From positions 62,001 through 126,000 of the forward strand of contig CANLTN010000004.1 in the NCBI GenBank assembly GCA_947494035.1: DNA of 64,000 bases. The letters are read 5' to 3'. The notes under the pieces are model-generated. The model searched no databases. It saw only the letters and a list, made by a program, of their open reading frames with translations, and was not told the origin of the DNA. The position numbers and the translations under genes are program-made. Positions 16,401-28,592 of the stretch are shown here, piece after piece; positions within the stretch are counted from its first letter, which is position 1; the number at the start of each line of letters is the position of its first letter. The DNA comes from Pseudovibrio sp947494035. GTDB taxonomy: Bacteria > Pseudomonadota > Alphaproteobacteria > Rhizobiales > Stappiaceae.

Positions 16401-18479
16401 GTGGAAACGATACCTCCACATCGCAAGTTACTTTACGCCTCCATAGTGTTTGCTGTGATCGGTGTCATTGCTACATGTTTTTATGCCATTGATCAGGCGA
16501 CACTCTATTATCTCTTCAAGACAGAAGCTCAGAAGGACTTTGAAGCCGCAAAGTCTATCATCACATCACACCAGCCGTTTGAGGCCCCTGCCCATGAGGC
16601 AATAGGACCGCAGAGCACCACGGCTTCCTTAGATTTCGGCCTGCGCGGCTCCAATCCTGAAAAAGCTCCCGAGATCATTTCGTCAAGCTGGAAACTCCCT
16701 GACTCCAAGGCGGTAGCAATCACGCAGGCATTGGCAAGACAGTTTCATGAGTTGGAGCTTCTGATCGTCAATCTTCCCGGCCGGCCCTTGGCGGTACACC
16801 CGCGGGATATGACCAGTGAGCGCGTCAGTCAGCTTCTCTCCGACCCGGCAGCCTACGAGGCATGGCACGCGGCCCTCGATTCAGGGAAACAAAAAGTCTA
16901 CACCAACTTCGATTGGTTCGAGTGGAAGATTCCCGAATTCCGCACCATCATTCCCTATGTGAATGAGCAGAACAGAGTCCGCGGCGGGTTTATCTTCTCC
17001 ACCAAGCCAACGCTCAGTGCAATCGTATTTCTGAATGCAATAGCCTTTGGCTCTACCTTCGCCTTCCTGCTTGTCGTCGTCGTCGCGCTCAGCTCCATCA
17101 TGTTTGCCTGGAAAGGCCTTCATGATCGCTGGAAGACCTCCAAAACGATCCGCTTTCTGGCACACAACGATCCGCTCACCCACTTGCCAAACCGCGCCGT
17201 CTTTTCCGATGAACTGAACAAGGCCTTACGCAAAGCCTCCATCACCGCCTCCAATGTCTACGTCATCGCCATTGACGTAGACAAATTCAAGGATGTGAAT
17301 GACAATCACGGCCATGCTGCGGGCGACACCTTCCTACAGATCATCTCCGACCGCTTGCGTCTTGTTTTCACAGAGCACCTCGTCTCACGCCTCTCCGGAG
17401 ATGAATTTGCCGTCATGATTGAGGGCGATTACACCCGCCATGATATCACCGTCCTCGCCCAGCGTGCATTGGCGACAACGAATACCGACTGCGTCATCGA
17501 CAGCAAAGAAATCCGCATCTCCCTGTCCATGGGAATAGCGCAGGCCACAGACGCAGCCTGGCGATCTTCCCGCCTTCTGCATTGTGCAGACCTTGCACTC
17601 TACCGCTCCAAGAATGGCGGACGCTCCATCTACACATGGTACGAAGCCAGCATGGACGAAGAGCTGCAGCGCCGCCGCGAACTGGAAACCGAGATGATCC
17701 GCGCCCTGAAACAAGATGGTTTCTCGGTCGTGTATCAGGCACAGGTTGGTCTGGCAGACAACAAACTCAAAGCCTTTGAAGCCCTGCTCCGCTGGGTGCA
17801 CCCGGAGAAGGGCCGTATCTCCCCGGATGTTTTCATCCCGATTGCGGAGGACACAGGCCTCATCGAAGCATTAGGCGAATACGTGCTCAAGAAGGCCTGC
17901 ACCGATGCCGCAAGCTGGTCTGACCCAAGTCTCAAAGTCGCAGTCAACTTCTCACCCGCCCAATTCAAATCCGGTCTCATAGAACAGAAGATCACCGAAG
18001 CCCTTGAAGAATCCGGTCTGGCACCCGAACGCCTTGAGATCGAGATCACAGAAAGCCTCCTGATTGCCGACACCACAAGCGTGGTGAAGTCACTTAAGAA
18101 AATCAGGAGCATGGGTGTTTCGATTGCCATGGATGACTTTGGAACCGGCTATTCATCCCTAAGTTATCTTTCGCGCTTTCCCTTCGACAAGATCAAGATC
18201 GATCGCAGCTTCATCATGAACATCGGCAAGGATTCCCATACCGATGCCATCGTTGCCGCAATCATCGGTCTGGGCCGCTCTCTGGATGTGTTGATCACAG
18301 CCGAAGGCGTCGAAGAAGAGATGCAGGCACAAATCCTGCGGGCAGGCGGCTGCGATATCGTGCAGGGTTACTACTTCGGTAAACCCGCCAATGTTAACCC
18401 GCAAAACCCGCATGCGAACATCCGTTGTCTGCTGGGACACGATGAAACAAAGCAGATCGACACAGCTCAGACAGTCTGA
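16401..18479 (+). CDS. Membrane GGDEF-EAL protein (cyclic-di-GMP turnover)
   Basis: 692 residues from a GTG start. A first membrane helix (about 10-32) and a second (about 207-237) flank a periplasmic sensor of roughly 170 residues that I cannot assign. The GGDEF domain (about 255-420) has SGDEF at 332-336 in place of GGDEF; the metal Asp in IDVDKFKDVN is present. The EAL domain (about 435-675) keeps its catalytic set: EALLRW at 460, NFSPAQF, EITESLL, DDFGTGYSSL, KIDRSF and AEGVEEE. Phosphodiesterase activity is therefore expected; cyclase activity is uncertain. Confidence 0.93.
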   Translation: METIPPHRKLLYASIVFAVIGVIATCFYAIDQATLYYLFKTEAQKDFEAAKSIITSHQPFEAPAHEAIGPQSTTASLDFGLRGSNPEKAPEIISSSWKLPDSKAVAITQALARQFHELELLIVNLPGRPLAVHPRDMTSERVSQLLSDPAAYEAWHAALDSGKQKVYTNFDWFEWKIPEFRTIIPYVNEQNRVRGGFIFSTKPTLSAIVFLNAIAFGSTFAFLLVVVVALSSIMFAWKGLHDRWKTSKTIRFLAHNDPLTHLPNRAVFSDELNKALRKASITASNVYVIAIDVDKFKDVNDNHGHAAGDTFLQIISDRLRLVFTEHLVSRLSGDEFAVMIEGDYTRHDITVLAQRALATTNTDCVIDSKEIRISLSMGIAQATDAAWRSSRLLHCADLALYRSKNGGRSIYTWYEASMDEELQRRRELETEMIRALKQDGFSVVYQAQVGLADNKLKAFEALLRWVHPEKGRISPDVFIPIAEDTGLIEALGEYVLKKACTDAASWSDPSLKVAVNFSPAQFKSGLIEQKITEALEESGLAPERLEIEITESLLIADTTSVVKSLKKIRSMGVSIAMDDFGTGYSSLSYLSRFPFDKIKIDRSFIMNIGKDSHTDAIVAAIIGLGRSLDVLITAEGVEEEMQAQILRAGGCDIVQGYYFGKPANVNPQNPHANIRCLLGHDETKQIDTAQTV

Positions 18480-18509
18480 GCTCTTAAAACCGTCTAACCT
18501 CTCAAATAA

Positions 18510-18544
18510 GCCTAGCGAGAATAGCAGGATATCTCTCGTTAGGC
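18510..18544 (+). other. Inverted repeat downstream of the GGDEF-EAL gene
   Basis: GCCTAGCGAGA (18510-18520) and TCTCGTTAGGC (18534-18544) can pair over 11 positions with one G-T pair. No T-run follows, so it is not a standard terminator; it could act by RNA structure or as a protein site before the DoxX gene. Confidence 0.45.
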
Positions 18545-18600
18545 GCACCGCGCTACCCTGTTACAAATGACCCGCTCTCGGGATTCCCTGTGAGGTAGCT

Positions 18601-19506
18601 ATGACAAATAAGAGCAATGGAAACTCTGATAACGTGAACGAAGAGGAGGACCTCGCAGAAATTGCACGGCCTTTCCACTACCTGTCGTTCTTCCAACTGT
18701 TCCAATCCCTCATAACCGCCGTTTTACTTGGCGTTGCAGCACTCATCTCATTGGATGTGCTCATGTCGCCCATTCCGGAATCGGCCTTACGGCCACTGTT
18801 GATCTGGTTGGCACTGGCATTCTTCTTTGTTGTGATTGTCGTACCCAAGAGCTTTACGCTCGGTTTTCTGTGCCAGCTGTTCTGCCTGCTAGTGGCCTGG
18901 CGTATTGCTTCCCTGTATTACGCTTTCCTACTCAGCTGGCCGCTCGCATTTGCGTTCTTTGTCAATCTGGTTTGGTTTCTCAGCACAATTCAACGCAACT
19001 CGTTTGAGACCGCAGGCCGGGGCCTGACACTCTGGCAATGGCAACTCACATTCTTCCGCATACTGGTTGGCTTCGTCATGGTGCCGCACTTCACCGACAA
19101 ACTCTTTGCAGGCTCATTGCCCTACATGGAGCACGTGGAGTTCTTCTCACTTCTGGGCATTGCGAACCCGGCCATGCTCATTGATCTGGCGGGCTTGGCA
19201 GAACTCGGCATTGCGCTCGGAATTGGGCTAGGTCTGCTCACCCGCCTCTCTTGTTTCCTCGGAGCAGCCTATATCCTGTTTGCGGCTATGATCAGCGGCG
19301 CACTGGAACACGGCTTCGTCTCGTTCGCCACTGCCGTTTCATGGGAGCTCCCGCTCATCCTGTTTGCATCCTATCTGAGCTTCACCACCACAGGAGGCGG
19401 AGAATTCTCCATAGATGGAGTGTTGCGCAGAACCGGAAAAGTACCCGAATGGATCAAGCTGCTCATGGGAGACACAGGTCTCGCTGATCTTGAGCGTGTT
19501 GATTAA
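18601..19506 (+). CDS. DoxX-family integral membrane protein
   Basis: 301 residues with about eight hydrophobic segments. The C-terminal half has the DoxX pattern: FFRILVGFVMVPHFTDKLF, core LVGFVMVPHFTDKLF (about 157-175), then IDLAGLAELGIALGIGLGLLTRL, core LAELGIALGIGLGLLTRL, and the SGALEHGF turn. The N-terminal hydrophobic half is an extension beyond the usual DoxX size of about 140 residues. DoxX proteins are linked to redox or thiol stress in some bacteria, but its role here is unknown. It is a single gene with its own terminator. Confidence 0.82.
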   Translation: MTNKSNGNSDNVNEEEDLAEIARPFHYLSFFQLFQSLITAVLLGVAALISLDVLMSPIPESALRPLLIWLALAFFFVVIVVPKSFTLGFLCQLFCLLVAWRIASLYYAFLLSWPLAFAFFVNLVWFLSTIQRNSFETAGRGLTLWQWQLTFFRILVGFVMVPHFTDKLFAGSLPYMEHVEFFSLLGIANPAMLIDLAGLAELGIALGIGLGLLTRLSCFLGAAYILFAAMISGALEHGFVSFATAVSWELPLILFASYLSFTTTGGGEFSIDGVLRRTGKVPEWIKLLMGDTGLADLERVD

Positions 19507-19513
19507 ATCTAAG

Positions 19514-19541
19514 ACCTCCACCTGAGGTGGAGGTTTATTTT
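19514..19541 (+). terminator. Rho-independent terminator of the DoxX gene
   Basis: ACCTCCACC (19514-19522) and GGTGGAGGT (19526-19534) form a perfect 9-bp stem with a three-base loop, followed by TTATTTT. Confidence 0.85.
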
Positions 19542-19581
19542 GCTTAGGGTGAAGTGGCGGTAAAAACCTGCCGCCCTCGCC

Positions 19582-20124
19582 TTACATGGCTGCAGCTGAA
19601 CGTGCCGCCTGATCATAGTGACCAGAGACACTGCGCAGGACAGAGGCAAGCCGGGATAGTTCGGCTTCATCCTGCCCTAGCTCTTTCACAGGCTTTACAA
19701 GCAAAGCATCCCGCAGCTGCTTATACGCTTCGCACAGCTCACGCCCCGCTTCCGTAACTTCGGCAGTCTTCTCCTTGCCGCGCTTACCAGCTTGAATAAG
19801 CCCCGCCTTCTCCAGCTTCTTCAGCGCATAGGACACCGTATGCGTATCCTCGATATTGAGCACAAGGCACAGATCAGCCAGTGTCTTTGAGCGTTCGCGG
19901 TGATTGACCGAGTGGAGCACCAGCGTTTCCAGCGGAGACAATCCCTCCTGCCCCGCCGCCGCCATGCAGCGCACCATCCAGCGATTATAGGCATTGACCA
20001 TCATCGTCACTGCAAACTCCACCTCAGACAGCGCAGGCAGCTCGCCAGATGCAAGGTGTAATGACGACACGACCGGCCCAACGCCAGGTTTCTCAGCATT
20101 TTTCTGATCCACAGCATCACTCAT
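19582..20124 (-). CDS. MarR-like winged-helix transcriptional regulator
   Basis: 180 residues from the ATG at 20124, which has GAGG four bases upstream; the frame is open 11 codons further. A winged helix is visible at about 65-140: LSPLETLVLHSVNHRERSKTLADLCLVLNI (core SKTLADLCLVLNI) with the recognition helix DTHTVSYALKKLEKAGLI (core THTVSYALKKLEKAGL), then the wing KRGKEKTAEVTEAG. It belongs to the MarR-like group sometimes annotated as predicted winged-helix proteins. It is divergent from the oxoprolinase-type gene, with 228 bp between them, so it probably controls that gene. Confidence 0.87.
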   Translation of the reverse strand: MSDAVDQKNAEKPGVGPVVSSLHLASGELPALSEVEFAVTMMVNAYNRWMVRCMAAAGQEGLSPLETLVLHSVNHRERSKTLADLCLVLNIEDTHTVSYALKKLEKAGLIQAGKRGKEKTAEVTEAGRELCEAYKQLRDALLVKPVKELGQDEAELSRLASVLRSVSGHYDQAARSAAAM

Positions 20125-20283
20125 AGTATCCTCACAACCTTTCAAACAGGAATGCACAGATTCGCGCCCTTTCCCGCGCCCAATGTCTGTAGTTTACGTA
20201 AAGGCACACGTTCTCCTGAAAGACCATTTCACGAAAATATCGATACAATGTCGAGCAATTTCTCCAAGTACCCCCATATTCAT

Positions 20284-20320
20284 GTTGACATTTTATCTAC
20301 ATTTTATAGATGTATCACAT
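20284..20320 (+). promoter_or_regulatory. Promoter and possible operator of the oxoprolinase-type gene
   Basis: TTGACA (20284-20289) is a consensus -35 box, with TATAGA or TAGATG at the -10 distance. The same stretch holds a repeated ACATTTTAT and the inverted pair TACAT/ATGTA around TTTATAG, which could be bound by the divergent MarR-like regulator. The site is in front of a 33-bp leader. Inference from sequence only. Confidence 0.45.
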
Positions 20321-20352
20321 AAGATAATTTCCAGATTGAGGTGGGCGACAAC

Positions 20353-23958
<3,606 letters not shown>

Positions 23959-23983
23959 GCAGGTACACTCCCGTCAACCACAA

Positions 23984-24012
23984 ACGCCCGGCTCATCCAG
24001 CCGGGCGTTTTG
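23984..24012 (+). terminator. Rho-independent terminator of the oxoprolinase-type gene
   Basis: ACGCCCGGCT and AGCCGGGCGT form a perfect 10-bp stem with a five-base loop, followed by TTTGTTATGTTTTTTT. It starts 25 bp after the stop codon. Confidence 0.88.
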
Positions 24013-24152
24013 TTATGTTTTTTTGAGAGTCAAAGCCCGAAAAGGACATCTGGCGACCCATTCTGTCTCGCATATTCAATATGTCATCGCCTGCCCAATA
24101 CTGCCCAAATTGTTGGCGTTGACACCCTCCCAAAATCTGGCATCTATCACCC

Positions 24153-24662
24153 ATGACATCACGCAAAGCGAATTTTTCAGATGCTTCAAGCATTGCCGCA
24201 ATCTCGATTGAGGTATGGATAGGCACCTACCTTAAGCGTGGTGTAAGTGCCTTCTTCGCAGACTACGCCTTAAACGAGTTCACACCCTCAAAGATCGAGC
24301 GACTTATATCTGACCCAAGGGAGTTCATTGTCGTTTCTGAGAATGAGCAAGGCATCGACGGGTTCATACGGGTATCCTCAGATAGCAAAGCGCCTGTATC
24401 AGGTTGTTCGGAAGTTGAAATTGTGACCTTCTATGTTCAGCCACGCCATCATGGAAAAGGCATCGGTAAACGTCTCCTAAATTCAGCGTTTGAGCACTGT
24501 CGTGAGAAAACTGCCGATTCTGTTTGGCTAACCACGAATGCAGAGAATAGCCCTGCAATCGAATTCTATCTCACTCAGGGTTTCGAGCATGTTGGGGAGA
24601 CCCACTTCCGTATTGCCGATGAGGCGTATCTGAACAACGTATACTCATATCGCTTGTCTTGA
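24153..24662 (+). CDS. GNAT-family N-acetyltransferase
   Basis: 169 residues. The acetyl-CoA binding motif A is clear: VEIVTFYVQPRHHGKGIGKRLL (core VQPRHHGKGIGKRLL, about 92-106), followed by motif B with ENSPAIEFYLTQGFEHVG. The N-terminus (ANFSDASSIAAISIEVW) is like that of many RimI/PhnO-type enzymes. The acceptor is unknown. It lies alone between a terminator and a gene-free stretch. Confidence 0.9.
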   Translation: MTSRKANFSDASSIAAISIEVWIGTYLKRGVSAFFADYALNEFTPSKIERLISDPREFIVVSENEQGIDGFIRVSSDSKAPVSGCSEVEIVTFYVQPRHHGKGIGKRLLNSAFEHCREKTADSVWLTTNAENSPAIEFYLTQGFEHVGETHFRIADEAYLNNVYSYRLS

Positions 24663-24748
24663 TCCGGCCTCTGTACTTCACAAACACCAACAGCACCACA
24701 TGGCCTCCCATGCAGTGTTGAAGTTAGGTTTCCCGAAAGTCGGGGTGA

Positions 24749-24816
24749 GCAAGGCGGCAGGCGATGCCTGCGCAGTGTGAGTAAATTAGTTTCTTCGGCA
24801 TCAGCTATCGCCTTGC
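24749..24816. other. Candidate structured element in a gene-free region
   Basis: An outer stem GCAAGGCG (24749-24756) and CGCCTTGC (24809-24816) encloses an inner hairpin, GCAGGC-GAT-GCCTGC, directly after the left arm. The region 24663-25130 has frames on both strands but none with a good start or family likeness. It could be a small RNA or a repeat element. Confidence 0.4.
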
Positions 24817-25130
24817 CCGGGTGTTTTTGTAGGAGGCTATGGCCAAGGTCCAAAAGACGCTGTAAACGACATTTCTCGCAGAGAAGTGTCGGCAGTGCTG
24901 GCGCCCTCTGGTTTGGCCGCGCATCCTCCCGCCCCAACACTCATGGCGTTTGGGCAACCTCCACGGACCTGCTGCAAAATACGTTACTTTCTACAGTAGC
25001 CCCACCCTGCCCACGACAAACTGACGGACGGTCCGCCAGCAGCCCGTCTCGTGGGCATATGAAAAGCATAAGAGCGCTGTTGCCAAGGGGGATAAGTTTT
25101 TCGCAAGCCGCCACCTGAGCCCCCTCCGAC

Positions 25131-25237
25131 GTCATCCCGGCCCCCGAGCCGGGATCCATGCTGCAGCTCCAATAATGGTGAGCATCTTGTCTACGGTGAC
25201 GCGGTTATGGATCCCGCATCAAGTGCGGAATGACGGC
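25131..25237. repeat. Interspersed inverted-repeat element
   Basis: The left arm begins CGTCATCCCGGCCCCCGAGC and ends GGGATCCAT (25131-25160). The right arm starts ATGGATCCCGC and ends GGAATGACGG (25208-25237). The outer and inner parts of the arms are complementary with a variable middle, about 47 bp apart. Sequences of this type (GTCATCCCGG..., ...GGAATGACGG) are common dispersed intergenic elements in proteobacteria. Nothing coding is seen in it. Confidence 0.65.
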
Positions 25238-25301
25238 TAACGAGACCAGTGAACTCCTAACCCGCTCGAAATCACTCGTCTTGCTGCAAGAAGCCAGCCC
25301 C

Positions 25302-26279
25302 TCAAGCTAAACCCACCATAGCCCGCACACCGGGCATAAGTTGAAAGGCCATATAGGCCGCGTAACAAAGCAGAAAGAACACACCCTCTCTGCGGCTCAC
25401 ACGCCAGCCGGTCACACAGGCAATAGCCATCAACACAACAGTGCCCACCATCACCCAGATATCCACCTGTGCGATTTCAGCGGGAACCGGGATCGGCACA
25501 ACAAGGGCTGTAACCCCGCCAATGCCAAAAATATTGAAGATATTACTGCCGACGATATTGCCAAACGCAACATCAACATGGCCGCGGATGGCTGCGATGA
25601 CCGCGGTTATAAGCTCCGGCAGGGAGGTACCGATGGCAACCAGTGTCAAACCGATCACAGCATCAGAAACGCCAATATGATGGGCAATCACGATGCTTGA
25701 CGACACAAGCAAACTCGCTCCAAAGACAATACCAAGAACGCCCAGTGCAAAGATCAAAAGCCCCCACCAAATGGAAAGGCTTGGCATACTCGCCTCTTCA
25801 GCTTCCGCCACATGTATCTGCGCAGCTGCTTTCGCCGCATTGCGCTCGGACCAATAACTGTAACCGGTATAAGCCAGCAAAAAGCCAACCAGCAGCACAC
25901 CTGCCCATCGGGACAGATAGCCTGTCAGAATGACGGCCAGTAAAATCAGGCTGGAAAGCACAAGCACAGCCCCATCCCGTTGAAACGCTTCACGCTTCAC
26001 CGCAAAGGGCAGGATCACCGCCGTAACGCCTAAGATCAGCAGCACATTAGCAATGTTACTGCCCACGATATTGCCGACCGCAACACCGGGGTAACCGGCA
26101 AGCGCACCTTGCAGACTGGCCACAAGCTCCGGCATGGAGGTGCCAAAGCCCACAAGGGTCAAGCCAATAAACAGCTTTGAAACACCCAGGCGGCTGGCAA
26201 CAGCCACACTGCCGCGCACTAGCGCCTCACCACCAACAAGCAGTAGGACGAGCCCACCAAGCAGTTGAACGATCACCAT
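25302..26279 (-). CDS. Sodium/calcium exchanger family protein (CaCA, YrbG-like)
   Basis: About 325 residues from the ATG at 26279; the frame opens 11 codons earlier at a GTG. Ten or so hydrophobic segments are arranged as two halves, each with an ion-binding repeat: GFGTSMPELVAS plus GNIVGSNIANVL in the first half, AIGTSLPELITAV plus GNIVGSNIFNIFG in the second. These alpha-repeats hold the acidic ion ligands. The family exchanges Ca2+ for Na+ or H+ at the inner membrane. It has no obvious operon partner. Confidence 0.93.
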   Translation of the reverse strand: MVIVQLLGGLVLLLVGGEALVRGSVAVASRLGVSKLFIGLTLVGFGTSMPELVASLQGALAGYPGVAVGNIVGSNIANVLLILGVTAVILPFAVKREAFQRDGAVLVLSSLILLAVILTGYLSRWAGVLLVGFLLAYTGYSYWSERNAAKAAAQIHVAEAEEASMPSLSIWWGLLIFALGVLGIVFGASLLVSSSIVIAHHIGVSDAVIGLTLVAIGTSLPELITAVIAAIRGHVDVAFGNIVGSNIFNIFGIGGVTALVVPIPVPAEIAQVDIWVMVGTVVLMAIACVTGWRVSRREGVFFLLCYAAYMAFQLMPGVRAMVGLA

Positions 26280-26397
26280 CTTCCGATCACTTTTCTCTAG
26301 CTCCTGCCGCACCTATAATAGTTCCGGCTGGTCTACAGTTGAGCATCCTGAATTGAGTTTACAAGTCGGCAGGTCATCACATCATTTGCAGGCCGGT

Positions 26398-27192
26398 CTA
26401 GAAGGCTTGGAACAACAAGCTGACCCCAAGACCAAACAAAAGAAGCAAGATAGTTGTGCGGAAGACAGTGGGTGACATCAGGCGGCGTACCAACGCGCCC
26501 AACTTGGTCCCCAGATACACAAAGGCAAGCCCAAGTGTGGAAACGCCGAGTGCGCTAAGATCAAGCAGCCCAAGATAGTAAAGCCCGCCCGCCATTACAA
26601 AAGAAGACAGCGTGAACGAGCAATTGATGGCCTGCACAAACCGCTCACTGTTCAGATTGAGCGACATCAAGAACGGCAAAACAGGCATAATTTGCGAACC
26701 GGTAAGGCCATTGACAGCCCCCGTCACAAAGCCACTCACAGGCCCGAGCAAACGCTCCATTTCATAGGAGAGTGTCAGGTTTGGCGTGAAGAACGCAAAC
26801 AGGGCGTAGCTAATCAGCACAATCCCGAGCACAACAACCGCTTCGTGAGCAACCGACGTATTCAGATACCAAAGGCCCAGCAAGACGCCCGGAACCGTTG
26901 CTAAGAGCATCCAGCGGAAGCGCACCACCATTTCCCTGAAATGTCCGGCATCCAGCATCACCAGTATATTGCTGATAATGCTGGGCAAAAGAACGAGCGG
27001 AATACCCCTCTTCAGTCCCACCGCATAAACCAGAACCGGCAGACAGGTGGTTGAAAACCCCAATCCCGTTGCACCCTTCACAAACGCTGCGAAGAAAAAA
27101 GCACCCGCCACAGCGGCAAGTTCCGTTGAGCTATATGCAATATCCCACACGAAGAGATAACTGGAAATTTCATTCAACATCTGGCACAACAT
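26398..27192 (-). CDS. TauE/SafE-family membrane exporter
   Basis: 264 residues with about eight hydrophobic segments. The N-terminal half has the family motif FFAAFVKGATGLGFSTTCLPVL (core KGATGLGFSTTCLPV), and the second half its counterpart FVTGAVNGLTGSQIMPVLPFL (core GAVNGLTGSQIMPVLPF). The family moves sulfite, sulfoacetate or other small anions out of the cell; the substrate is not known here. It is divergent from the thioesterase gene by 85 bp. Confidence 0.88.
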   Translation of the reverse strand: MLCQMLNEISSYLFVWDIAYSSTELAAVAGAFFFAAFVKGATGLGFSTTCLPVLVYAVGLKRGIPLVLLPSIISNILVMLDAGHFREMVVRFRWMLLATVPGVLLGLWYLNTSVAHEAVVVLGIVLISYALFAFFTPNLTLSYEMERLLGPVSGFVTGAVNGLTGSQIMPVLPFLMSLNLNSERFVQAINCSFTLSSFVMAGGLYYLGLLDLSALGVSTLGLAFVYLGTKLGALVRRLMSPTVFRTTILLLLFGLGVSLLFQAF

Positions 27193-27277
27193 ACCTAACC
27201 TATTAGGAAACCTACTTCCCTATGGGAAAACACGTTAACTTCGTGAGAGTCCCAGAAGGCTATCACTTGGAGCAAAA

Positions 27278-27916
27278 ATGCAACTCTGGTTTAGACTTAT
27301 ACTTTACTTCCTTACGTTCCGTTTTCGGGAAAAGCTAACAGACATGTTCAGCAAGTCTGTTCTCAAATTGCGCGTTCTCCCTTCAGACATTGATTTAAAC
27401 ATCCACCTCACCAACAGCCGCTATCTGGCTATCATGGATCTTGGCCGTGTGGACCATATGAGCCGCACCAAGCTTGGCAAGGTCGTCTTACAGAACAAAT
27501 GGACCCCGCTCACCAACCACGCCACTGTCCGCTTCCGCCGCGAACTGCCGTTTTGGGAGCCATTCAAGCTGGAAAGCGAGTTTGTCTACTGGACTGAGGA
27601 AGTCGCAGTAATGGAGCAGCGTTTCATCTTCACCAGAGGCCCAAAGAAAGGCATTGTTGCTGCAACAGGTCTGGTGCGCGTGAGCATGTATGACCGTGCG
27701 CGAAGAGCTGCTGTGCCTACATCCACTGTCTTTAAAGCCACTGGTACTCCTGTAAGGCACCTCAAACTTCAGCCCCATATTCAGGCCTTTTTGAAAGAAG
27801 AGCAGGCAATTCAGGCCTATGAGCGCAAATCCGCTGGCATTGCTCCGGTAGATTCATTAGAAATACCAGCTGCTGTAAACGATCAATCAAAGGCAGACCA
27901 CAGAAAGCATGGCTGA
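27278..27916 (+). CDS. Thioesterase-like hotdog-fold protein (THEM6-like)
   Basis: 212 residues. A hydrophobic N-terminal segment (about 1-20) precedes a hotdog domain with the characteristic LPSDIDLNIHLTNSRYLAIMD (core DIDLNIHLTNSRYL), then DLGRVDHMSR. This arrangement matches the acyl-CoA thioesterase-like family of mesenchymal/THEM6 type; the Asp-Asn-His cluster is in the usual place. The acyl substrate is unknown. The gene overlaps the GST gene by eight bases, so they are co-transcribed. Confidence 0.85.
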   Translation: MQLWFRLILYFLTFRFREKLTDMFSKSVLKLRVLPSDIDLNIHLTNSRYLAIMDLGRVDHMSRTKLGKVVLQNKWTPLTNHATVRFRRELPFWEPFKLESEFVYWTEEVAVMEQRFIFTRGPKKGIVAATGLVRVSMYDRARRAAVPTSTVFKATGTPVRHLKLQPHIQAFLKEEQAIQAYERKSAGIAPVDSLEIPAAVNDQSKADHRKHG

Positions 27917-28592
27917 GCAGACCCACCTCCCGATCCTGTATTCATTTCGTCGGTGCCCCTACGCAATGCGCGCAAGGTTGGGATTGGTCGCAAGCCAGAC
28001 ATCTGTCGCTCTTCGTGAGATCGTACTGCGAGACAAACCAGCCCACATGCTGGAGGTCTCGCCCAAAGGAACAGTACCGGTTCTTCTTCTGAGCGACGGT
28101 GCTGTCATCGAAGAGAGTCTGGAGATCATGCTCTGGGCTTTGCAGCAGAACGACCCGCAAGGCTGGCTCACGCCGGAGGCTGGCACGCTGGAAGATATGC
28201 TGCAGCTCATCGAAGACATGGACGGCGATTTTAAACGCAATCTGGACAGATATAAATACTCAACGCGCTATGAAGACGCGAACCCGGATGAGCATTACGC
28301 CCTCGCCATCAATGAGCTTTCCAGACTTTCCGAGCGCCTGAAAAACTCAGTCTATCTGTTTGGCAGTCGCCCGGCTCTGGCCGATCAGGCGCTCTTTCCA
28401 TTCGTCCGCCAGTTTGCCAACGCGGATAAGGACCGCTTTGCCAGCCAAGCACCCGAGAGCGTGCAGAAATGGCTGAACGAACGGATCGCCCATCCGGACT
28501 TCACGACCGTATTTGGCAAGAAATGGAAGCCATGGTCACCGGAAGATGACCTTGTTCTGTTTCCGGACAGTGCAGCTACACGCGCCCTTTAA
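27909..28592 (+). CDS. Glutathione S-transferase family protein
   Basis: 227 residues. The thioredoxin-like N-terminal domain starts LPILYSFRRCPYAMRARLGL (core SFRRCPYAMRAR), where Cys rather than Ser or Tyr stands at the active site, and continues with SPKGTVPVL and VIEESLEIM, the glutathione-binding cis-Pro and Glu-Ser. The all-helical C-terminal domain is present. The Cys suggests thiol transferase or dehydrogenase-like chemistry of the omega or beta type. It begins inside the thioesterase gene and its 3' end overlaps the convergent methyltransferase gene by 17 bp. Confidence 0.9.
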   Translation: MAEQTHLPILYSFRRCPYAMRARLGLVASQTSVALREIVLRDKPAHMLEVSPKGTVPVLLLSDGAVIEESLEIMLWALQQNDPQGWLTPEAGTLEDMLQLIEDMDGDFKRNLDRYKYSTRYEDANPDEHYALAINELSRLSERLKNSVYLFGSRPALADQALFPFVRQFANADKDRFASQAPESVQKWLNERIAHPDFTTVFGKKWKPWSPEDDLVLFPDSAATRAL

